A stretch of DNA of 64,000 bases from Novosphingobium sp. FSW06-99 (GTDB taxonomy: Bacteria > Pseudomonadota > Alphaproteobacteria > Sphingomonadales > Sphingomonadaceae). The notes under the pieces were generated by a model, which saw only the letters and a list, made by a program, of their open reading frames with translations, was not told the DNA's origin and made no database searches. Position numbers and translations under genes: made by a program. Positions 17,558-26,467 of this stretch are shown here, piece by piece; the stretch's first letter is position 1; each line of letters starts with the position of its first letter. The DNA lies in NCBI RefSeq assembly GCF_001519065.1, contig NZ_KQ954262.1, forward strand, positions 62,001-126,000. The letters are read 5' to 3'.

Positions 17558-19072
17558 TCAGGCCGCAGGCTGCGGGGCGAATTGCGCCAGCACCGCATCG
17601 TGTGCGGGGAAGGTCTGCGCCGCCGCGCGCATCATCTCGCGCAAGCGTCTCAAATGTGTGGCCGCATCGACTGATCCGGCACGTACATCGGCCATGGTAT
17701 CGTATCGCGCCGGGATCATCCCCTGCCCCAGATAGACCGCCAGCCAGCTCGGGTTCTTGAACAGTTCGTCCTGCGGCGAAACCAGTCGCGCCGCATCGAC
17801 CCAGTGGCGGATCTTGTAGGCCAGTTCGTCTGGCAACGGGGCTGCCGCGCATTGCCGCCAGAACGGTTCGGGCCGGGTCTGCGCATGATAGTGCAGGATG
17901 ATGAAATCGCGGATGCGTTCATATTCCGCCGCCGTGGCGCGGTTGAACTCCTCGGCATGCAACGGATCGTGGCGGCGATCGGGCAAGACCAGCAACAGGC
18001 GCTCGATCCCGCTCTGGATCAGGTGCAGGCTGGTCGATTCCAGTGGTTCGAGAAAACCGCTCGACAGCCCGATCGCCACGCAATTGCCCACCCACGCCTT
18101 GCGCCGCCGTCCCGCGGTAAAGTGGATCACGCGCGGATCGGCGGTGGCCGGGGCATCGAGGTGGGCGTGCAGCACACCGAGCGCGGCATCATCGTCCATC
18201 ATCGCCGAACAATAGACATGGCCGTTACCCTGGCGATGCTGCAACGGAATGCGCCATTGCCAGCCCGCAGCATGCGCGGTCGATCGGGTATAGGGCGTGA
18301 TCGGGCCGGCGTTGGCGCAAGGCAGCGCCACCGCGCTGTCGCAAGGCAGCCAGTGCGCCCAGCTTTCAAACCCGGCCTGCATGGTGCGTTCGATCAGCAG
18401 CGCGGCAAACCCCGAACAATCGACAAAGAAATCACCCGCAATCTGGCGCCCGTCATCGAGCGTGACATGGGTGATCAGCCCGCTGGCCCCATCGCGGCCG
18501 ACCCCGGTCACGCGCCCTTCTTCGCGCCGTACCCCGCGCGCTTCGGCATAGGCGCGCAGAAAGCGCGCATAGAGCCCGGCGTCGAAATGATAGGCATAGC
18601 TGTGGGTCGATCGCACATCGCGCGGATTGTCGACCGGCGGGCCGAAACGGTTGTCGCGCGCCAGCGCCCAGCACATCGTGTAATCGTCAAACGACGTCGC
18701 ATCGCCGCGCTGCCGTTCGCGCAACCACCAGTGGTGCAACGACACCCGGTCGAAATCGGCGCCATAGCTGCCGAACGGGTGGAAATAGCGCGATTGCGCC
18801 GTGCCCCAGCCGACGAATTCAATCCCCAGTTTGAAACTGCCGCGTGTCGCGCGCAGGAAATCAGCCTCTGCTATACCCAGCCGCGCGTTGAACGAATGAA
18901 TCGGCGGAATGGTCGCCTCACCCACGCCGATCGTGCCGATCGCATCGGATTCGACCAGCGTGATCGCGATGGCCGTGCCGACCGCGTTGGCCAGCGCCGC
19001 CGCCGCCATCCAGCCGGCAGAACCGCCACCGACAATCACGATCGAACGCAGGGTGTGGGGATTGCTGTCCAT
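17558..19072 (-). CDS. Tryptophan-halogenase-family flavoprotein 2
   Basis: The 504-residue protein is a paralogue of the gene at 15395. It has the FAD loop GGGSAG (residues 15-20), IGVGEATIP, the catalytic-type Lys81 in SFKLGIEF, GWQWRIPLQHR and EPLESTS. I start it at the ATG at 19072, which begins MDSNPHTLRSIVIVGGG and gives nearly the same length as its paralogue; an upstream ATG at 19165 would add 31 residues. It runs opposite to halogenase 1 and is divergent from the GH13 operon, sharing a gap that contains an operator candidate. Its substrate is unknown. Confidence 0.9.
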   Translation of the reverse strand: MDSNPHTLRSIVIVGGGSAGWMAAAALANAVGTAIAITLVESDAIGTIGVGEATIPPIHSFNARLGIAEADFLRATRGSFKLGIEFVGWGTAQSRYFHPFGSYGADFDRVSLHHWWLRERQRGDATSFDDYTMCWALARDNRFGPPVDNPRDVRSTHSYAYHFDAGLYARFLRAYAEARGVRREEGRVTGVGRDGASGLITHVTLDDGRQIAGDFFVDCSGFAALLIERTMQAGFESWAHWLPCDSAVALPCANAGPITPYTRSTAHAAGWQWRIPLQHRQGNGHVYCSAMMDDDAALGVLHAHLDAPATADPRVIHFTAGRRRKAWVGNCVAIGLSSGFLEPLESTSLHLIQSGIERLLLVLPDRRHDPLHAEEFNRATAAEYERIRDFIILHYHAQTRPEPFWRQCAAAPLPDELAYKIRHWVDAARLVSPQDELFKNPSWLAVYLGQGMIPARYDTMADVRAGSVDAATHLRRLREMMRAAAQTFPAHDAVLAQFAPQPAA

Positions 19073-19150
19073 GATGGGATCGAACGCTAATGACCCCGCC
19101 CCTGCTTGGCAATTGCCGCGCCGCGATGGGCGCAGCATTGCCGCATCGGC

Positions 19151-19164
19151 GGTATACGTATTCA
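19151..19164. promoter_or_regulatory. Putative LacI-family operator in divergent halogenase/GH13 gap
   Basis: GGTATACGTATTCA contains the ATACGTAT core. Its reverse complement matches the permease-upstream site at 12 of 14 positions. It lies 53 bases before the GH13 start and 79 bases before the halogenase-2 start, so it could govern both directions. Confidence 0.5.
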
Positions 19165-19216
19165 ACTAAACGCGCCCGCCGGTCGGTGGCACAAGGCTGC
19201 AAACGAGGGAGAAATT

Positions 19217-21100
19217 GTGCCTGAAATCGCCACGATGCGCACCCTGAGGGGTCGGGCGCATCCGCAAGGCCCGCTGGGCAGATTGGCCATGCACACGGGT
19301 GCCGTGCTGGCCGCGCTATGCCTGGCCGTGCCCGCCGTTGCCGCCGGTGCACCGCCTGTCGATGCAGTGTCGGCGCGCACGACGCAGGATGAGACGATCT
19401 ATTTCCTGCTGCCCGACCGGTTCGACAATGGCGATCGCGCCAACGACACCGGCGGTCTTTCGGGAGACCGGTTGCACACCGGCTATGATCCGACCGACAA
19501 GGCGTTTTATCACGGGGGCGACCTCGCCGGGGTGATCCGGCGGCTCGACTATATCAAGACGCTGGGCGCGACCGCGATCTGGGTTGGCCCGGTGATGACC
19601 AACCGCGCCGTGCAGGGGCAGCCCGGCCATGAAAGCGCCGGGTATCACGGATACTGGATCACCGATTTCACGACGGTCGATCCGCATTTCGGCAGCAATG
19701 CCGATTTTGCCCGGCTGGTACGCGAAGCCCATGCGCGCGGCCTGAAGATCTATATGGACATCGTCGTCAACCACACCGCCGACGTGATCCATTATCGCGA
19801 ATGCCCCACCGGCGATTGCCCCTATCACAGCCGCGCCGATTATCCCTATCAACGCCGTGGCGGGGTCGATGGCGCGCCGATCAATCCCGGCTTTGCGGGC
19901 GACAGCATCGGCACCGATGCCAATTTTGCGCATTTTGTCCGGCCCGACTACGCCTATACCCCCTATGTCGATGCGGGGGACGCGCATGTGAAAGTGCCCG
20001 ACTGGCTCAACGATCCGATCTGGTACCACAATCGCGGCAACACGACTTATGTCGGCGAAAGCGCGACGATGGGCGATTTCGGCGGGCTGGACGACGTGAT
20101 GACCGAAAACCCCCGCGTGATCCGGGGCATGATCGACATCTATGGCGACTGGGTGCGGCGATATCACGTCGACGGGTTCCGCATCGACACTGCCAAACAT
20201 GTCGATGCGGCATTTTGGCGTGCGTTCATCCCCGCCATCCGCGATATTGCGCGCGGCGAAGGCCTGCCCAATTTCGCGATTTTCGGCGAAGTGGCGGGCG
20301 GCGGCGACAACGCACCCAACCAGGCGGTATCGACCCGCGTGGCGCAGTTTCCGGCCACGCTCGACTTTGGCTTTCGCTTTCGGGTGATCGACGCGGTGAC
20401 CGGACGGAGCGGAACCGACGCGCTCGACGCTCTGTTTGCCGCCGACCCGCTCTATGCCAACGGCGATGCGGGCGCGCGCAATGAAGTGACGTTCGTGTCG
20501 AACCATGACAATGGCCGCATCGGCTGGTCGATCCGCCGCGCGCTGCCACAGGCGAGCGATGCCGAAGTGCTGGCACGCGAAACGCTGGCGCATGCCATGC
20601 TGCTGACCTTGCGCGGGGTTCCGGCGATCTATGCGGGCGACGAACAGGGCTTTGCCGGTCTGGGCGATGACCAGCGCGCGCGCGAAGACCAGTTCGGATC
20701 ACGCGTTCCCGAATACAACGCCGAACGCCTGATCGGCACCGACACCACCACCGCCACGCCGCATTTCGGTACCGACCATCCGCTGTTCCGGACGATCGCC
20801 AGCCTCGCGCGCATCCGCGCGGCCACACCCGCGCTGCGGCGCGGAGAGCAGATCGTGCGTGCGCGTTCGCTCGGCCCCGGCCTATTTGCGGTGTCGCGCC
20901 TCGATCCGGTTGATGGACACGAAGTGCTGATCGCCTACAACACCGCCACCACCCCGGTTTCCGCGCAGATCGAGGTGAATGTCGCCACCGCGCATCTGGT
21001 CGCGCTGGCCGGAGCCTGCCCTGCCGCCGCCAGCGCCCCCGGCTCTGTGCGGATCGACCTGCCCGCGCTGGGCTATGTGATTTGTGAGGCCCGGAAATGA
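19217..21100 (+). CDS. Secreted GH13 alpha-amylase
   Basis: The protein has 627 residues. A signal peptide (GAVLAALCLAVPAVAAGA) is followed by a GH13 barrel with DETIYFLLPDRFDNGD, DIVVNH, the nucleophile region DGFRIDTAKHVD, the acid/base Glu in IFGEVAGG and the transition-state Asp in FVSNHDNGR. It hydrolyses alpha-1,4-glucan, probably in the periplasm or at the outer membrane. GTG at 19217 is preceded by AGGGAGA with good spacing. A later in-frame ATG (MHTGAVLAAL) would give a tighter signal peptide, so the start is not certain. The stop overlaps the next gene as ATGA. Confidence 0.88.
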   Translation: MPEIATMRTLRGRAHPQGPLGRLAMHTGAVLAALCLAVPAVAAGAPPVDAVSARTTQDETIYFLLPDRFDNGDRANDTGGLSGDRLHTGYDPTDKAFYHGGDLAGVIRRLDYIKTLGATAIWVGPVMTNRAVQGQPGHESAGYHGYWITDFTTVDPHFGSNADFARLVREAHARGLKIYMDIVVNHTADVIHYRECPTGDCPYHSRADYPYQRRGGVDGAPINPGFAGDSIGTDANFAHFVRPDYAYTPYVDAGDAHVKVPDWLNDPIWYHNRGNTTYVGESATMGDFGGLDDVMTENPRVIRGMIDIYGDWVRRYHVDGFRIDTAKHVDAAFWRAFIPAIRDIARGEGLPNFAIFGEVAGGGDNAPNQAVSTRVAQFPATLDFGFRFRVIDAVTGRSGTDALDALFAADPLYANGDAGARNEVTFVSNHDNGRIGWSIRRALPQASDAEVLARETLAHAMLLTLRGVPAIYAGDEQGFAGLGDDQRAREDQFGSRVPEYNAERLIGTDTTTATPHFGTDHPLFRTIASLARIRAATPALRRGEQIVRARSLGPGLFAVSRLDPVDGHEVLIAYNTATTPVSAQIEVNVATAHLVALAGACPAAASAPGSVRIDLPALGYVICEARK

Positions 21101-22734
21101 ACGAAACAGCACCGATCTGTGCGATGGACGCACAAACCGGCGGCGAATGGTGGCGTGGCGCGGCGATCTATCAGATCTATCCACGCAGCTTTGCCGACAG
21201 CAATGGCGATGGCATCGGCGATCTGCCGGGCATCACCGCCCATCTCGACCATGTGGCGAACCTGGGCGTCGATGCCATCTGGATCTCGCCGTTTTTCACC
21301 AGCCCGATGGCCGATTACGGCTATGACGTGGCCGATTACCGCGATGTCGATCCGACGTTCGGCACGCTGGCCGATTTCGATGCACTGATCGCGCGCGCGC
21401 ATGCGCTGGGGCTGAAAGTCACCATCGATCTGGTGTTTGCGCATACCTCCGACCGGCATGCCTGGTTTGCCGACAGCCGCGCCAGTCGCGACGGGGCGCA
21501 TGCCGATTGGTATGTGTGGGCCGATGCCAATCCCGACGGCACCCCGCCCAACAACTGGCAATCGGTGTTCGGCGGCCCGGCGTGGACCTGGGACGCGCGG
21601 CGCCAGCAATATTATTACCACCAGTTCCTGAAGGAACAGCCGCAGCTCAATGTCCATTTGCCCGCGGTGCAGGATGCGCTGCTCGACGTGACGCGGTTCT
21701 GGCTCGATCGCGGGGTCGACGGGTTCCGCTTCGACGCGCTTAACCACTCGATGTTCGACCCGGCATTCACCGACAATCCACCGGTCACCGACAATCGCCC
21801 GCGCACCCGCCCCTATGACTTTCAGGTCAAGAAATTCAGCCAGAACCACCCCGATGTGGTCGGCTTTGTCGAACGCATCCGCACGGTTTGCGACGCCTAT
21901 GGCGCGATCTTCACCGTGGCCGAAGTGGGTGGCGACGATGCGATGCCATTGATGAAGGCCTACACCGCAGGCAACCATCGCCTGTCGAGCGCTTATGGCT
22001 TTGATTTTCTCTATGCCCCCGAACTCGATGCCGCGCTGGTCGCCAAAGTGCTGCGCGACTGGCCCGGCACCCCCGGCGCCGATGGCCAGAGCGAAGGCTG
22101 GCCAAGCTGGGCGTTTGAAAACCACGATGCCCCGCGCTGTCTGTCGCGCTGGGCCGACGATGCCGCGCGCGCGCCGTTTGGACGGATGATCATGGCGCTG
22201 CTGGTGGCGTTGCGCGGCAACGTGTTCCTCTATCAAGGGCAGGAACTCGGGCTGTTGCAGGATGACATCCCGTTCCATCTGCTGAAAGATCCCGAAGCGA
22301 TTGCCAACTGGCCGCTGACGCTCAGCCGCGACGGCGTGCGCACGCCGATGCCGTGGGACAGCCACGCCCCCAACGCCGGTTTCACCGCCGGCACGCCGTG
22401 GTTGCCGCTGTCGCCGGGCAACATCGCCCGCGCGGTTTCGGCGCAAGTTGGCGATCCCGCCACGTTGCTGGCGCATACCCGCGCGATGCTGGCGCTGCGC
22501 CGCGCGCATCCGGCGCTGCGGCTCGGCACGGTCGAGGCGCTGACAGTGGCTGGCGATGTGCTGACGTTCACTCGCCGCGTGGCGGATGAGGCGATCGCCT
22601 GCGCGTTCAACATCGGCCGCCATCGGCATGCGCTGGCCGCGCCCGAGGGCACCCCGCTGCTGGCGCTCAACGGCGCCGACGCACACCATCTGCCCGCCTG
22701 GGGCGTACGTTTTACCAAGGAATCCATACTTTGA
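21097..22734 (+). CDS. Cytoplasmic alpha-glucosidase, GH13_23-like
   Basis: The 545-residue protein has no signal peptide. It has the oligo-1,6-glucosidase/alpha-glucosidase form of GH13: WWRGAAIYQIYPRSFADSNGDGIGDLPGI at the start, DLVFAHTSDRH, nucleophile Asp in DGFRFDALNH, acid/base Glu in FTVAEVGGDD, and FENHDAPR. It would cleave imported maltose or maltooligosaccharides from the non-reducing end to glucose. It is coupled to the secreted amylase upstream (ATGA) and to GH97 downstream (TTGA), giving one transcript with alternating cellular locations. Confidence 0.9.
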   Translation: MNETAPICAMDAQTGGEWWRGAAIYQIYPRSFADSNGDGIGDLPGITAHLDHVANLGVDAIWISPFFTSPMADYGYDVADYRDVDPTFGTLADFDALIARAHALGLKVTIDLVFAHTSDRHAWFADSRASRDGAHADWYVWADANPDGTPPNNWQSVFGGPAWTWDARRQQYYYHQFLKEQPQLNVHLPAVQDALLDVTRFWLDRGVDGFRFDALNHSMFDPAFTDNPPVTDNRPRTRPYDFQVKKFSQNHPDVVGFVERIRTVCDAYGAIFTVAEVGGDDAMPLMKAYTAGNHRLSSAYGFDFLYAPELDAALVAKVLRDWPGTPGADGQSEGWPSWAFENHDAPRCLSRWADDAARAPFGRMIMALLVALRGNVFLYQGQELGLLQDDIPFHLLKDPEAIANWPLTLSRDGVRTPMPWDSHAPNAGFTAGTPWLPLSPGNIARAVSAQVGDPATLLAHTRAMLALRRAHPALRLGTVEALTVAGDVLTFTRRVADEAIACAFNIGRHRHALAAPEGTPLLALNGADAHHLPAWGVRFTKESIL

Positions 22735-24782
22735 AAGCAAACCTGTTTGCGCTCGCCGGGCTGATTCTGGCAGGCTTGGCGCCGCACGCGGCAACCGCGC
22801 AGACGGCGCCTGTCTGCCGGTCTTCGCCCGATGGCACCAACGCGCTGTGCGTCGCCCTGGATGGCGATGCGCGGCTGCGCTGGTGGCTCGATCGGCGCGG
22901 GCATCCGCTGATCGCGCCGTCACTGATGGGGTTCACGCTGACCGACGGGCTCAATCTGGTGCGCGGCTGGACGATCACCGGCAGCGAAACAGCCTCTGGC
23001 GATGACACCTGGGAACAGCCGTGGGGCGAGCGCCGCTATGTGCGCGACCATTACAACGAATTGCTGGTGCACCTGGTCCAGGCCCCCGATCAGGGATCGC
23101 GGCATATGGACGTGCGCTTTCGCATCTTCGACAACGGCATCGGCTTTCGCTATGAATTGCCGAAACAGGCCGCGCTGACGACGCTGCATATCGCCGACGA
23201 AGTGACCGAATTCGCGGTTGTGCCCAAAGGCACGGCATGGTGGGAAACCGGCGGTGAATGGAACCGCTATGAACAGCTCTATCAAAAGACCCCGATCGAC
23301 GCGGTGGCCACCGCGCACACCCCGGTGACCATGCGGCTCGACGATGGCACGCATATCGCCATCCACGAGGCCGCGCTGGTCGACTATGCCGCCTATTGGC
23401 TGAAACGCGAAGACGGGCAACGGTTCCGCACCACGCTCGCGCCATCGTCACAGGGGCCGCGCGTCACACGCGATCTGCCGTTCAACACCCCGTGGCGCAC
23501 GATGCGGATTGCCGACGATGCGGCGGGGCTGGTCGAAAACGATCTGGAACTCAACCTCAACGATCCCAATGCGCTGGGCGACGTGTCGTGGTTCAAGCCG
23601 CAGAAATATATCGGCATCTGGTGGAACATGCTCAAGGGCGACTGGACCTGGGCGGAAGGCCCGCGCCACGGCGCCACCACGCAGCGCGCCAAGGAATACC
23701 TCGATTTCGCCGCCGCGCATGGCTTTTCGGGCGTCCTGATCGAAGGCTGGGACAAAGGCTGGAACAGCAACTGGCTGGGCCATGGCGCCGATTTCAGCTA
23801 CACCCGGTCCGCCGATGATTTCAATCTGAAGGCGGTCACCGACTATGCGCGCGCCAAGGGCGTAAAGCTGATCGGGCACCACGAAACCGGCGGCAATATT
23901 GCCAATTACGAGGCGCAGCTTGACGATGCGATGAAGCTTTACGCCTCGGTCGGGGTCAATATGGTCAAGACCGGCTATGTCGCCGATGCGGGCGGGATCG
24001 AAGCGCCCGGCGACCGGCCCGGCGAAGTGCGGATGGAATGGCACGATGGCCAGCGCCAGGTCCAGCACCACCTCAAAGTGGTCGAAACCGCCGCGAAATA
24101 CCACATCGCCATCGACACCCACGAACCGGTCAAGGACACCGGGCTGCGCCGCACCTATCCCAACTGGGTCGCTCGCGAAGGCGCGCGCGGGATGGAATAC
24201 AACGCGCACGGCGCCTATTCCAACCCGCCCGAACACGAGGCCACGCTGGTCTATACCCGCATGCTGTCGGGCCCGATGGATTTCACCCCCGGCGTGCTCA
24301 GCCTCGAAGGCGACCTGCATGTGCCGCTCGCCTCGACATTGGCGAAGCAGCTCGGGCTCTATCTGGCGCTCTATTCGCCGATCCAGATGGCGGCCGACAG
24401 CATCGACCATCTGGCGCAATACCCGCGCGAGCTGGAATTCATCCGCCAGGTCCCCGCCGACTGGGCGCAAAGCCACCTGATCGCCGGCAGCGTGGGCGAA
24501 TATGCCATTTTCGCGCGGCAGGATCGCAACAGCGCGGACTGGTATGTTGGCGGCGTCAACGACGCCACCGCCCGCACACTGACACTGCATTTCGATTTTC
24601 TCGACGCGGGCAAGACCTACCGCGCGACGATCTATCAGGATGCGCCGGGCATCACCTATCTCGACGACAGCCGCCACCGCATTGCCTATGCCACGCGCGA
24701 CGTCAAAAAGGGCGACGTGCTGACGCTGTGGCTGGCGCCCGGCGGTGGTGCGGCGATGCGTCTTGCCGCGCCAAAGCCATGA
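22731..24782 (+). CDS. GH97 alpha-glucosidase, exported
   Basis: The 683-residue protein has a signal peptide (LFALAGLILAGLAPHAATAQ) and the GH97 fold: an N-terminal beta-sandwich with WEQPWGERRYVRDHYNEL and a barrel with KYIGIWWNMLKG, GVLIEGWDKGWN, THEPVKDTGLRRTYPN and EYNAHGAYSNPPEHEATLVYTRMLSGPMDFTPG. The closing Glu-rich segment resembles the inverting SusB-type branch. It would release glucose from the ends of maltooligosaccharides in the periplasm. The start is TTG at 22731 with AAGGAA eight bases upstream, overlapping the previous stop as TTGA. Confidence 0.9.
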   Translation: MKANLFALAGLILAGLAPHAATAQTAPVCRSSPDGTNALCVALDGDARLRWWLDRRGHPLIAPSLMGFTLTDGLNLVRGWTITGSETASGDDTWEQPWGERRYVRDHYNELLVHLVQAPDQGSRHMDVRFRIFDNGIGFRYELPKQAALTTLHIADEVTEFAVVPKGTAWWETGGEWNRYEQLYQKTPIDAVATAHTPVTMRLDDGTHIAIHEAALVDYAAYWLKREDGQRFRTTLAPSSQGPRVTRDLPFNTPWRTMRIADDAAGLVENDLELNLNDPNALGDVSWFKPQKYIGIWWNMLKGDWTWAEGPRHGATTQRAKEYLDFAAAHGFSGVLIEGWDKGWNSNWLGHGADFSYTRSADDFNLKAVTDYARAKGVKLIGHHETGGNIANYEAQLDDAMKLYASVGVNMVKTGYVADAGGIEAPGDRPGEVRMEWHDGQRQVQHHLKVVETAAKYHIAIDTHEPVKDTGLRRTYPNWVAREGARGMEYNAHGAYSNPPEHEATLVYTRMLSGPMDFTPGVLSLEGDLHVPLASTLAKQLGLYLALYSPIQMAADSIDHLAQYPRELEFIRQVPADWAQSHLIAGSVGEYAIFARQDRNSADWYVGGVNDATARTLTLHFDFLDAGKTYRATIYQDAPGITYLDDSRHRIAYATRDVKKGDVLTLWLAPGGGAAMRLAAPKP

Positions 24783-24850
24783 GGGACTTTACTCTATCGT
24801 TATAGTAGACTATTTGGCCTGCCCGTAAGCGACACGGGGGCACAAGAGTC

Positions 24851-26218
24851 ATGACGGACGGCGAATCGATCCAACCCGCCAGCGGGCGACGCAACGAAGA
24901 CTGGTGGGCGATCGGCATCGGACTTGGTCTGGTGATCGCCGCGCTGGTGCTGGCACGGCTGGGGCTGTCGTTGCGCTGGCTGGCAGTGCTACCGCCGCGC
25001 TGGACGCAATTTGCGCAGATCACCGCCGATCTGACGACCAACTGGCCGCGCTATCTGGCGCAACTGGCGTTCTGGGCCGTGGTGTTCGGGGCTACCTTGC
25101 GCGCGCTGGGCTATCGCGTGGTCGATTTTCTGGCCGCCTTCGTGCCGCTTTATCTTGTCGCCTATGCCATCTTCGTGATCGGGCAATGGGACAAGGCGGT
25201 GGTCTACAATCTCGAACCACCCCTGATCGCGCTGCTGCTCGGGCTGATCATTGCCAACACCACACGCATTCCCGACCGGTTCGCGGCGGGGCTGCGTGGG
25301 GAATTGTATGTCAAGACCGGCATCGTCCTGCTGGGGGCGACCGTGCCGCTGACCCTGATTGTGCTGGCCGGGCCAGTCGCGGTCGGACAGGCGGCGATCG
25401 TGTCGATCGCGACATTCCTGGTGATCTATGCAGTGGCGGTAAAGCTGGGACTCGATCGCCGGTTTGCCGCGACGCTGGGCGTGGGCGGCGCGGTGTGCGG
25501 GGTCTCGGCGGCGATCGCGATTGCCGGTGCGGTCGGCGCGCGGCGCGAAAACGCCTCCGTCACCATTTCGGCGGTGGTGCTGTGGGCAATCGTGATGATC
25601 TTTGCGCTGCCGCTGGTGTCGCGCGAATTGCTCCTGCCCACTGGCGTTGCCGGGGCGTGGATCGGCACATCGGAATTCGCCGATGCGGCCGGGATCGCGG
25701 CGGCGCAGGCCTATGGCGGGTTTGCCGGCAAAGTCGCTGGCATCACCGGCACCGCCGAACAGGCGTTGCAGGCTTTTACGCTGATGAAAGTGCTGGGTCG
25801 CGACGTGTGGATCGGTATCTGGGCGGTCGTGCTGGCAATTGTCGCCACCACCCGCTGGCGCGATGAACCGGGCACCGGCGCGCCCGACGTTCACGAAATC
25901 TGGCGCCGTTTTCCCAAGTTCGTGATCGGGTTTCTGGCGGCCTCTGCAATCGTGTCGATCGCCACCGCCGGGCTGTCGCTGGCCGCCTACAACAAAGTGG
26001 CGGTGCCGGGATTTGTCGGGCCGATCAAGGATCTGCGTACCTGGGCGTTCATCTTCTGCTTTTTCAGCATCGGCCTGACCACCCGTTTCGACCAGTTTGC
26101 CCGCACCGGGGCAAAGCCGCTGGCCGCGTTTTCGGTCGGCGTAGCGGTCAATGTGGTGCTCGGCTTTGTACTGTCGGTCTATGTCTTTGGTGGGTACTGG
26201 CAACATCTGGGGCAGTGA
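24851..26218 (+). CDS. YeiH/UPF0324-type membrane protein (putative sulfate exporter family)
   Basis: The 455-residue polytopic protein has around 11-12 hydrophobic helices. The central ELYVKTGIVLLGATVPL, GVGGAVCGVSAAIAIAGAVGARRENASVTIS and AFIFCFFSIGLTTRF segments are characteristic of the YeiH (UPF0324) family. The family is annotated as putative sulfate exporters, but the transported substrate is not firmly known. It starts a new transcription unit after a 68-base gap that has no obvious terminator. The next small gene begins one base after its stop. Confidence 0.8.
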   Translation: MTDGESIQPASGRRNEDWWAIGIGLGLVIAALVLARLGLSLRWLAVLPPRWTQFAQITADLTTNWPRYLAQLAFWAVVFGATLRALGYRVVDFLAAFVPLYLVAYAIFVIGQWDKAVVYNLEPPLIALLLGLIIANTTRIPDRFAAGLRGELYVKTGIVLLGATVPLTLIVLAGPVAVGQAAIVSIATFLVIYAVAVKLGLDRRFAATLGVGGAVCGVSAAIAIAGAVGARRENASVTISAVVLWAIVMIFALPLVSRELLLPTGVAGAWIGTSEFADAAGIAAAQAYGGFAGKVAGITGTAEQALQAFTLMKVLGRDVWIGIWAVVLAIVATTRWRDEPGTGAPDVHEIWRRFPKFVIGFLAASAIVSIATAGLSLAAYNKVAVPGFVGPIKDLRTWAFIFCFFSIGLTTRFDQFARTGAKPLAAFSVGVAVNVVLGFVLSVYVFGGYWQHLGQ

Positions 26219-26219
26219 C

Positions 26220-26420
26220 ATGGGGCTGTTTGCCCGCGCCCAGCCTTGCGCAGGTTGCGCGCATTTCTGCACGGACCCGCGCGCGATCGAGGCGGCGTTC
26301 GGCGGGCTGGCGGTGCTGTCGTCTGCCGATGCGGCTGTGCGCGGGCGCGACGGGCTATGCCGCCATCATGACCGGATGACCAACGGTCGTCGCCGCTGTG
26401 AGGCGTATAGCGCGGGCTGA
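26220..26420 (+). CDS. Small cysteine-rich protein, function unknown
   Basis: The 66-residue protein has Cys10, Cys13 and Cys17 (CAGCAHFC), then Cys47 next to His49/His50 (GLCRHHDR) and Cys60. This spacing looks like a metal-binding fold, perhaps zinc or iron-sulfur. The middle reads AAFGGLAVLSSADAAVRGRDGLC. I do not recognise a named family. The ATG follows the YeiH stop by one base, so co-translation is likely. The first residues have no membrane or export character. Confidence 0.6.
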   Translation: MGLFARAQPCAGCAHFCTDPRAIEAAFGGLAVLSSADAAVRGRDGLCRHHDRMTNGRRRCEAYSAG

Positions 26421-26467
26421 CCTTGCCCGATATAACCCGCCGCAGTTTGACCCGGTGGGAGATGGCA

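Noticed and set aside
16866..17852. A 328-residue version of the DUF6445 protein
   Set aside because: The extra 99 residues run antisense-free but out of frame through the halogenase-2 coding end; the ATG right after the halogenase stop is the sensible start.
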